Below are positions 55,541 to 64,000 of a stretch of 64,000 bases of DNA, piece after piece; the stretch's first letter is position 1; each line of letters starts with the position of its first letter. A program made the position numbers and the translations under genes. The stretch is from Ornithodoros turicata. Lineage: Eukaryota > Arthropoda > Arachnida > Ixodida > Argasidae. The stretch lies in the NCBI RefSeq assembly GCF_037126465.1, contig NC_088202.1:88082160-88146159 (forward strand), given 5' to 3'. The notes below the pieces were generated by a model, which had not been told where the DNA came from, did not search any database, and worked only from the letters and a program-made list of their open reading frames with translations.

Positions 55541-57904
55541 CGAAACTATATTCAGCTGGCGGTACGATCACGCGTATGCAACGCCACGTGCTCGACAGCA
55601 TATGCCGTCTCTCTTTGACATGAAGTCAAGGCAGCAGAGAGATGTCAATCTCCTTCGTACGTGACGACACCTGAGTACGAGTCTCTGTACAGTGATGTTG
55701 CCTCAGACGGACACTTGCTGCTCGTGGCCGATTAGCCTATTGTGCAGCGCTTCTCGAAGTGGGATCCAAGAGGGATTCCCCATTTTTGTTAAATTTCGCC
55801 CGGTAAGACGGCAGTATTACACGAAACACGAGCCGCAAAAAGACAAAGAAAACTTACGCAAGTCAGATAGCCTGGTGGTGGCAAATGGGCTCCAATTAGA
55901 AGGCAGCGATGGGGGCGTTAAACACCTGCTTGCGCGAAATGAAAACGGACGAGCACTGATCGGTGGGACGCGGAGCTGATTAAGAAGAATGCATGCTTCG
56001 CTGAGGGTCTCATCCATAATAATGGGTCGTGCGAGACGGATCCTCTTCGCGGGATTGATCCCAGCCCTCTGATGTATATAGATGGATGGCTTTCGGGCCT
56101 CAGCAAACCTGCAATTGAGATTTGCGCCGGGCAAAGCCTTTCTTTGCTGCTCGGCTTTGTGAAGGAATAAAATAGAAGCCGCAATCAGGGGTAGATGAAT
56201 GCCTCTTATTGACCCCCCTTTCCTCCTTTTGCTCACACTTCTCCGAGTTTGCTTACATTCTTTAGCCATCCAGCAATTTCTTTCGCGTAGCGTTGGGCTC
56301 ATTACGATCGAATCATCCAGTCATTATGCGCGGTACTGTGGGGTTCCCGTTATAATGTGGCACACAGGGTGGTTTGTTGGCTGCACTCTTTCCAGAGCGT
56401 ATCGTAAGTCCATTGATAGCTCGATTGTTGCGAGTGGGGGAACGTGAGAACCCAGTGGTATTTGCAGAATCGAAGCGAATGAACGAGTTCTCGGCTTTGT
56501 GGCACAAAAGGTGAAGCAATGCGAAGCGGAAGTGTTGTTGTACGGAATGCACACGCTGTTGCCCGAATAATATAGCTTTACTGCAACAATGCTTCCGAGA
56601 GATATTGAGTGGGGTCGCAATTTTTATTTTGTTGCAGCGATGCTTATTTTGAACTCTGTTCTCCAGTTGGCATGTGTATAGTGAAGAGAAAGGACACTCG
56701 TGTTACCCTGTCGCTGTTTCTAAATCGGGACCACGTTGACGTCATGCAGTAGTTGTGCGACGTGTTCTGGAGCTGCGATAGTGCGCTGTCAGAGAAGTTG
56801 CCCAACAAAACCGTCGCTGTGCAGCATTACGCGTTTTCTTCCAGTGATGAGTGCTTGCGACAGAGGGAAGATGTCAGTGGCGCCAAGAGACTCTTCAAGA
56901 AGCGAGACCTCAAATGGCACTCGTGTGCATCGAAACTTTCTATCAATGCAAATTAATTTCGACATTTGGTATATGGACAGACAGATGATAAGTATTTAAG
57001 CGATGTCGTCGTTGGCCTTAGTGCGCTGAATATGCCTTGCTCTGTCAGAAACATGCTAAATATTCGTGGTCCTAATTGGTACGCATGACCAGTTTTGCAT
57101 TGCAACTTGTTCAAACTGACACGTGGTAACATTTCACAAAATTCTCATTGCAGGTATGTGCCACGATTTGACACTTCCAAGATGGCTGTTTCCGGATACA
57201 AACCAAGGTGGGACATGTATTGTTGTGGGGAATGTACGTATCGTAGCCATCATCGTTTACTCTCTTTGTGACTAGTGCACCCGCTACCCAAATGAATGAA
57301 ACTATTCAGATTACTCGAACTTGCAACACCAGTCAAAAACAAAGTAATACCGCAATTGCTACTCCAGTGAAATGTAACAAGACAGCGTTAGTGCTATGCC
57401 AGCAGATAAAAACAGCAAAGTATATTCGTTGTGTAAGCTGATGACTCGGACGCGAACTATAAACTTTCAGGACACAAGTCCCAACTCAAATATTATATAT
57501 ATACATATAAAACGCATGACCTGTGTACTGCGTGTCGATTTCAGCCCTGAGTATCTGAGACATTGTTACGACATTGTGTATGATGCATTGTACGCAAATA
57601 CTATATCCTTTCTTTCTTATTTTTGCATTTTTGTAGAGTCTTCCAATAGAGTGACCGAATTCGAAGGTCCACTGCGAATGAAAAAATAAAAATAAAGCAC
57701 CTGCCAGATATCACAGACTTACGCGGTGATGATGGTGATGGTAGTGGAGAAAATTATGGAGGTGTAGGGCCGTGGGACCATGTATACAGCTGGGTTATGC
57801 AAAAGCACGTGGAAGGTGTTAAAATTGTGTCTCCTGTTCTTTGACAAGAGATGCAAGTGAACGTCACGTATAGTCTCTCGACGGAGAAGCAGGCCAACTC
57901 CTCA
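55541..57904. other. No supported gene
   Basis: Unassigned. Near 57155 a pyrimidine tract ending in CAG precedes a 38-codon open stretch with a CCGEC pattern, too little to call an exon. Confidence 0.4.
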
Positions 57905-58085
57905 TCACTTTCACGACGTCAAGAGGTCTTCTATCGAGTCTCTACAAGGTTCTTCGAAGCGCCAGCCGCATCGTACGAAAACTATACCACATTCTATCAG
58001 AAAATGACGCGAATTTTCTGTCACGCTACAGGCTGACCACGTTGCCGAAGTTGCAGCACGAATTTTACAAAGAAGCGGATTTGCG
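57905..58085 (-). mobile_element. Possible LINE ORF2 C-terminal remnant
   Basis: On the minus strand the frame shows CSVTENSRHFLIEC followed by a basic segment, like the Cys/His terminus of LINE ORF2. There is no tail or duplication. Weak. Confidence 0.3.
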
Positions 58086-58175
58086 AACGGGACATTCAGT
58101 CGAAGCCGGTGAGGTATAGCGCTTCCAGTTTGCAGGGCACCCGGGATGTTTTTTTTTCCTTTCGTATAATAAATA

Positions 58176-58192
58176 CCCCCCCCCCCCCCCCC
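58176..58192. repeat. Poly-C tract
   Basis: 17 C residues following AATAAATA. Confidence 0.9.
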
Positions 58193-58282
58193 TGTATGAG
58201 AGATTAGGATCGATTCTGTGAAGCAGCAGGCCGCCACTTTCGTCATTAGCCTGTACAGTTAGCGGGCGCTGGGCGTTGAGAA

Positions 58283-58875
58283 ACACAACAACAAATACAC
58301 TGATGATGATTGATGGGGAAATTCGCCACCCGAGTTGTGGCCCACTGCCTCAATGCCTGAAATGTAAACTGACAATGAGGTGACAATGGGTGAGAGACGG
58401 TGCACATCAGCATCTGTGGAGTAAGGCCTCCATAAATGAAGGAAGACACAAAATATGGAGCGATGTAATAAAGGACATAAAGGAGACCGCTGTCTTGCAG
58501 AATATCCGGGAAAAAATCTGCAGGACGCGACGGGATGTCGGTCCACGGTCCAATGACTGTCGCCAATATGATTTGCTTCATGCGGTTTCGTAACTTTTCT
58601 CGTTGACTTCTGAAGAGGACACAGTCCACGATCATGTGCAGGATATCGGCTAGCACGGCATACCTATAACATGGTATGAAAGCGACCATCTTGTGTTTGA
58701 AGAATGGGGTGAAGGACACACCGAGACTGTGTATAACGGATGAAAAGTTGCGAGGGAGCCGATTGTGCAAGTTGAGACATAAATCGGGATCCATTTCTCT
58801 CATGAGGGTCCTTGATAGGACGTCTTTGCACCATTGTACACTTTGCATTTGTACTCGTGATGTGACGTGATAGAG
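58283..58875 (-). mobile_element. 5'-truncated LINE, same family as 44606-45331
   Basis: On the minus strand one frame of about 190 codons covers the ORF2 C-terminus: LMREMDPDLC, then SSVIHSLGVSFTPFFKHK, YAVLADILHMIVDCVLF (Cys/His type region), VIGPWTDI and DFFPDILQDSGLL. It ends in a 3' region with GGCGAATTTCCCCATCAATC and a TTGTTGTTG tail near 58283. A 20+-base poly-A run at 58876-58899 lies at its truncated 5' side. Endonuclease and RT are missing. Confidence 0.7.
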
Positions 58876-58899
58876 GAAGAACAAAAAAAAAAAAAAAAA

Positions 58900-59184
58900 A
58901 AAAAGAAACTCGTGAAATCTATCTTTTGTGTGAGTTTGTGTTGGTGAGCATGACGGAGCGCTTCCCGATAAGCTGCATCGTTCCCACCAATGCCAACCTG
59001 TCTAGGGGTATCCATAACAAGGTTTATGGTGTGCCCTTTTGCATCAGCTCTGAGTTTCGGTTACACAGTACTAGTACAGAGATCTGTACCCACTATAACT
59101 CTTTATCCGTTGTTAAACGCTATTGTGGAGGAAGAGGATGCCATGAACGCACGGTGGATAAAGCCTGGCTCTTCATTCTATAGA
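58900..59184. other. No supported gene
   Basis: Unassigned. Confidence 0.45.
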
Positions 59185-59345
59185 AGTGCATGGCCTGATG
59201 CGCTGAAACACCCTTTCACAAGAGATAAACTGTGTCGGCAATCCAGAAGATGTGGGTTCGATCCCTACAGCTGGCTAACCTTTTCAGTGACTTTCATCTT
59301 TCACCCTTTCACAGTTTCCTCTCTTCGCAAAACGTTCGGTAAACA
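59185..59345 (+). repeat. tRNA-derived SINE, second family
   Basis: An A-box-like TGGCCTGATGCGC near 59191 and B box GGGTTCGATCC at 59254-59264. Downstream is a CAGCTGGCTAACCTTTTCAG / TGACTTTCATCTTTCA body unlike the other SINEs here. No clear tail. Confidence 0.6.
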
Positions 59346-59427
59346 CACTGCGAACGAGCTTTGTTCCCTGCACGATATAATCGTCATTAGAAGCACTGGA
59401 TTATGTGGGCTCATTAAGCAGTATTCC

Positions 59428-60061
59428 TTAAAGTGCCACTCCGGACTCGGAAAGCAGCGTTTATTTTATTTAGTCCATGAAAAGAAGGTGCCTCAATGAT
59501 TCTATATGCGAAATTTCAATCCTGTTTACGAACGCTATGCATTTTCTGTCAATTTTTGAACATCCGCTGAGCCTCCACAAGTTTCGATGACGCGTGGAGC
59601 GGGTGACGTAATCATAAGCCCACAAATTGCTATGATGTCACGTTCTGGAGAGGGCACTCGTCTCTTAGTAATGACGCCGGCGTCCGGGGAGGGTCACGCG
59701 GTGGAGAAGTCACGTGGCGCTGATCAAAGGAGGGGAAAATGGGAGAGATGTCTTCTCCCTCCTCTGTGCTTTCTCCAAGGTCGGAGCGTTTCCAGATATG
59801 TCACGTGGGGCTCCGCTAACGGAGTGCAAAAAGTGAGCCCCCCGGAAGACGCCACGGGCAACAACGTTGCCAGATGAGAGCCGGGCGCTCCGTCGAGCCT
59901 AACGTGACGTCACAGCTCTCAAAAATAAAAATTAATTTTCTCTAGCTGTCACGTAGAGCCAAAATATTTTGCAGGAATGTAAAGTGGGACAAGAAGATTT
60001 CAGTAACATAACTTTGGTATGATTCTGAAGACACGAGATTTAGTCCGTAGTGGCACTTTAA
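59428..60061. mobile_element. TTAA-flanked MITE with GTGCCACT ends
   Basis: TTAA at 59428-59431 and 60058-60061. Inside, AGTGCCACTCCGGACT and (complement) AGTGCCACTACGGACT match at 15 of 16. 626 bp between the sites, no transposase; the 96-codon frame (59587-59877) is not conserved in any way I can see. The TTAA target suggests piggyBac- or Kolobok-type transposition. Confidence 0.75.
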
Positions 60062-61550
60062 TCAACGAGCTGCATATAGATATAGTCCGTCTGCCTTGTT
60101 CGCTGTGGAGCTGGCGGAGGTTGCGACCATGAGTGACAACAGGGCGGTCGTTCCTCACTGAAATCTTAGCCCTGTAACGCTGATCCGGATACCTTTTGTC
60201 CCGTACTTCGTGGCCTAATATAGTGTTTGGAGCAATTTTTCTGCTCCTTTTAGAACAGCGGCCTCGCAACTATTACCACAAATGCGCATTCGAAGGCGCG
60301 AGCTATTTGCCCTCTCACAAACGACGGGTGGCAGGGAGGTTTTTTCTTTTTCTTTCCTTATTATTATTATTTTTTGTTTTTTTCTTGGGACGCGGGGGGG
60401 GGGGGTCTCTTTTGCGCAGGCAGATCGCGCCCTTCGTCAAACGTTACGATACGAGTGAAAACGGGGGTGAACGATATTTAAGGTAGACATGGAGATTTGG
60501 GTGGCCTGGAGTATGCTTCCTCAGCATTACTGACGATTCCTTTTCGTTAGCAAGAGTGAAGAGAGAGAGAGAAAGGTTGCCATGGTTTCCGGAATATCTC
60601 GAAAATGATTGTATCTCATCACGACCGAAAGTCTCAATACGGCCGATAATCCTTTAATCCCCAAGTGTCTCATTACAGCCAAAGTCTCAATACGGCCGTA
60701 GATGTCTCATAACGGCCAAATGTCAAAATGTGTATTGTAACCTGCATTGATATGCAATGTTGCAGCCAGGTATGATCTACATTCAGCAGGGTATAAGCCA
60801 TGCAGCGTGCCCTTAGGGCCCTTATCGTATTTATATACACATATTGCGAGACAAACGGTATCTTATCATACCACAGCACAATGCAACATATTGTGTCATG
60901 TGTACTCCCACAAGGTAGTGTTGATATTGCTGTGAAGCAGGCTACTATGTGGAGTTAGCTACTTGTTGAGGGCTAGACGAATATTGGCTTTGTTGTGACA
61001 TTTTTGGAGTCATCCTACAGTCACTGGCCAAGAAGGAACATCTATCTCAGTCGACGTCAGTTTATTTCCATTCGCCTTACAATGGTACAGTTCTTGCTTC
61101 TGGAATGAGTAAACCTGCAAGAAGCAAAGAGCAACCATGAATAGGCTAGAATATTAAAAAAAAAAACAAAAAAAAAACAACAACAATCATTTGACTCTAC
61201 ATGGCTGGTTTTAATGTGCACAAGCTGCATACGTTTTTATATGTGTCTGTTATTTCATACAAGGCTAACATAAATCTTCATCTAGACAAAAAAATGACAA
61301 GCCTTAAAAATGTGGCTTCCAGGTAAGCACAGAGCATGACTATGAGATGAATTTAGTTTCGTCAGTTCATTCCCTTAATGGAAACATGTGAATATCAAAT
61401 AGTGATACATTACAATTGATGAAATGATGCATGCATAACTTTCCTTTTGTGGTTTCTTTTTTATAAAAGTAGTGCGCGAATTAACATTCGTGCACTACTA
61501 CAAAATTTCTCACTTCACAACAGAACCCTTTGATGATCTTAATAGCTTAC
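60062..61550. other. No supported gene
   Basis: It contains a G tract (60394-60405) and the repeat cluster at 60615-60725. TTTATT at 61068-61073 is AATAAA on the minus strand and could serve as a polyadenylation signal for the candidate exon at 61551-61640. Confidence 0.4.
60615..60725. repeat. Degenerate tandem repeat, GTCTCA-ACGGCC unit
   Basis: Four or five copies of a unit near 22 bp containing GTCTCAATACGGCC or close variants. Confidence 0.6.
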
Positions 61551-61640
61551 CTCTTCGGCCAGGACTCCCTGGGAGCAACATCCTATTAGCCATGTTGTTG
61601 TTTTCTTTTTCGAAATCCTTCGTGTAGCCACATACCATGA
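61551..61640 (-). CDS. Candidate coding exon, function unknown
   Basis: On the minus strand a pyrimidine-rich stretch ending CATTCCAG precedes 61640, and GAAGAG/GTAAGC follows 61551. These are good acceptor and donor consensus sites bounding exactly 90 bp. The frame is open and, if the donor is ignored, continues to a stop at 61510. The encoded segment includes MVCGYTKDFEKENNN and PGSPGRRG, which I do not recognise. No partner exon could be joined with confidence upstream (61641-62510). Alternative: chance splice-like sites. Confidence 0.25.
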
Positions 61641-62510
61641 CTGGAATGAAAAAAATGGCTATAAATAACAATATATTTGAATGACTTCCTCTTGAAGTAT
61701 TTATTCTAATCAGATATGCTTTTGTGCCTAGTATCGTGCGCGAAGGCATATAAGTACAACATTTGCAGACGTTCGACGTAAGCAGTTCAAGGAGGTCAAT
61801 ACAAGTACGCCGACTTGTGCTTTTATTTATGAACAAATACGACGACAAATTTTAACAAATGAAATATGGCTCACAATGATAAATGCTGCTGTTCGGTGAT
61901 GCATTATCGGTATCTTATCGTCTTCGAATAAATTTGTTGTTCCTAAACGCGCAACCAACTAGAAACGGCGCAAATCTACGAACAGATTTTCATAACGTAC
62001 ACTGCTAAGCCAGACAGTCTACGAGAGCATAAGTCACCAGAATTCCTGCTTGACTTGGTCTTGGTGAACACTGCGCGATATACGTTGGAACGATTGATAT
62101 ACGGGCGGATATACGTTGACGATTCATTCAACTCGGTTTTCACCGGAACAGTGCACCGGAACAACACGCGCTGATCGAAAGACAACGACGGAAAGTAGAG
62201 AGCCGCTATAAAGTCCGCTAATTTGCACATTACAGCACTACAAATCGATATGTGAACACGTCGTAAACTGCAACTGCTCGCTCACACAAGAAACGAGATA
62301 GCCAACGTTGCTAGACACCATCCAAACTTGAAGTGAGAGTAGCAAAACAACAAGATATCAAAACACGAAAGGAAGAGTATTGATCCCCCCTCCTTCTATA
62401 GCATGCAAAACGTGATTAGCGCTGAGATGAAAGGTTTGTTTGACGTTGATGACGAGAGTAATTTTCACTGATCCATAGGAGGTCACGTGGGATTGCGTGA
62501 CGCTTGCGAA
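61641..62510. other. No firmly supported gene
   Basis: An 84-codon minus frame (61976-62230) lacks motifs. A TTTATA on the minus strand near 62210 could be a TATA box, but this is speculative. Confidence 0.35.
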
Positions 62511-62614
62511 ATGTACAGCAATGAGAATGGCGAAACGAAACTTGTGAATCGTGCATTGCTCTTCATGGTAGCTGCCAGAAAATCGAAGCGAACTTATGAG
62601 ACACTGGATTACAG
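62511..62614 (+). CDS. Candidate first coding exon, function unknown
   Basis: ATG at 62511 opens 34 codons ending at a strong donor-like ACAG/GTATGT. The encoded peptide is basic (KSKRTYETLDY region). It lies head-to-head with the minus-strand candidate. The next plus-strand candidate (62911-63025) is not in a compatible phase, so a two-exon gene is not supported. Confidence 0.18.
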
Positions 62615-62910
62615 GTATGTTGGCATCTTTTTCATTCCTGCACATCATTTACGTGGATACATGGGTACGGTGTCTCGCGATGCTGGGGAGGTATTTGCAT
62701 GGGGAAGTGTGCATGGTGTGCATGGTTCTTGACCTTTCATTTTTGATCGCATAATCGGAATATCGGCACCTCTCGTGTTGTAGCTTGCATGTGACCAACC
62801 AAGAGCTGTTCCTCTACTAGCGCTTCCTACAAACGACAGAACCAAACATGCATGGGGGAAGGTATATTTTTTGATTGCTCATATATAACGAGAAAATGTA
62901 TCGTTTTCAG

Positions 62911-63025
62911 GCTGCTGCCACTGCTCCATATGCCCGCAATTGTCCTGCGTGTATGATTAAACTAACGACGTCGCCCACAACGCGGAAGTGTTTTGCGCAC
63001 ACGCGCTTCACCATGAATCCTGCAG
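62911..63025 (+). CDS. Candidate internal exon, function unknown
   Basis: Acceptor-like TATCGTTTTCAG before 62911 and donor-like GCAG/GTAACA after 63025. One frame is open for 38 codons and has an NCPACM (CxxC) pattern. No family recognised. A further acceptor-like site at 63422 would lead to a stop within five codons. Confidence 0.18.
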
Positions 63026-63510
63026 GTAACATTTGCTGCTTACCCTGATATATTGATTCTGAATTTACATATTCTAGCTTAAAGTAATTCCGAATGCCCA
63101 GTGTGACGCACGCTTACAACATTGTGACATCAGTGCAGTGGCATGAGCACTAATGTAGTGCCCCTCAAAAATGAACGGGGGGGGGGGGGGGGACTCTTCC
63201 ACCCCATGTAAAGCCTCATAAAACACCTTCTGAAATATTTTTCTGACTATGCAACTGCATCATGATGACATAATTGTCATTGTTTACCGTAGTTTCTTGA
63301 ATATGTTTTGAATATATGAAAAAAAAAAAAGTCTGGTTGACAACATATGTCTTATGGTCATCATCAAACAAGAGCATATGTCGTTTTGTTCAGCACCTTA
63401 TATACTTTTTTTAAAATTTCAGGTGGACGTACATTGTAGAAGGCAGCTAGTGGGGGAAAAGATCATGGTCACAGGTCATGTGACTCCTGGTACATGCCCT
63501 TGTGGAGTAA
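63026..63510. other. No supported gene
   Basis: A G tract (63177-63192) and an A run near 63319. A 91-codon frame (63354-63629) is out of phase with the RNase H domain that follows and has no motif of its own. Confidence 0.4.
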
Positions 63511-64000
63511 CCTTTTCAGAACACACACAAACAGTTTGCTCGCACTTCATCTTCAGCCTTTGCCATTCCATCAGAGTCCGTTACACGTGGCTGTCGTCTG
63601 TCTCACCGTACCTCATCGACATCCGCTGAACTTCATGCTATCTTGTTATTCTTGACATATGCGGAAGACTGTGAACTGCGGCACTGGGTAATCTACACCG
63701 ACTCGAAAGCAGCTCTCCTGTGCATTAAAAACATGGGCATCCGCAGTTCCCTTTCCTCAGTGGTGATAGATATCCTGTGCGCCCTGAAGTCCCTACAAGA
63801 TCGCTCCCGCTCCGTTGCCTTTCAGTGGGTTCCAGGGCATTGCGGAATAACTGGGAACCACGAGACCGACGCTGCCGCTGCACATCAACAACGCCCTTCT
63901 ATGCCCATTATACTCTCGAGAGGAGACAGAAGATCCCTCCTCAGGTATTTGTCCGATTCCTGGTCTACCCTACAGTGGCAACACGACATTCCAACTAGGT
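63511..64000 (+). pseudogene. LINE RNase H domain, partial at both ends
   Basis: Open from 63511 to the window end (163 codons). It reads as the RNase H domain of an I/Jockey-type LINE: STSAELHAI with the catalytic Glu (63628-63630), IYTDSKAAL with the Asp (63700-63702), then QWVPGHCGITGNHETDAAA with the last Asp (63868-63870). The first strand and its Asp should lie upstream of 63511, but a TAA at 63508 closes the frame and nothing similar is seen there. So it is 5'-truncated or frameshifted. RNase H removes the RNA strand during target-primed reverse transcription. The rest of ORF2 lies beyond the window. Confidence 0.75.

Overview
This is repeat-dense nuclear DNA from an animal. I see no bacterial features: no operons, no ribosome binding sites and no long non-repeat reading frames. 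The mix of Ty3/gypsy retrotransposons, non-LTR (LINE) 3' ends, tRNA-derived SINEs, hAT-type and fold-back MITEs, plus many poly-G/C tracts, fits a chelicerate, most likely a tick. That host call is inference. No complete host gene could be supported; a few weak candidate exons lie at 61.5-63.0 kb.

Layout. 0-16 kb: unassigned DNA carrying several small DNA transposons. Two hAT MITEs with perfect 8-bp target duplications sit at 722-1877, a GTCGA-word MITE at 2886-3193, and word-saturated repeats at 7.2-7.8 and 10.2-11.2 kb. 16.1-22.9 kb: a full-length Ty3/gypsy element with matching 844-bp LTRs, intact gag and pol, and a textbook -1 frameshift signal between them. 26.0-29.6 kb: a second LTR element with a one-base gag frameshift. 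Its pol order is protease then integrase, which points to the unusual Gmr1-like domain order, and everything after the first integrase Asp is deleted. 29.9-30.7 kb: a SINE split by a reverse-oriented LINE. 31.4-33.6 kb: two long fold-back elements. 36.9-38.0 kb: a 1.1-kb TRIM-like LTR element on the minus strand with 170-bp LTRs. 38.3-38.9 kb: three palindromic MITEs, one nested in another.

40-64 kb: LINE 3' ends on the minus strand, four more fold-back elements (44.3-45.8 and 48.9-53.1 kb) with a LINE and two hAT MITEs nested inside them, SINE pieces at 54-55.5 and 59.2 kb, a TTAA-flanked MITE at 59.4-60.1 kb, and a LINE RNase H domain running off the right end.

How the parts relate. The two gypsy elements encode their own capsid and replication proteins. 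The SINEs and MITEs encode nothing and must be moved by enzymes made elsewhere. Target duplications and nesting give a partial relative order: the fold-back elements and the split SINE are older than the LINE and hAT copies inside them, and the 16-kb gypsy element is among the youngest insertions.
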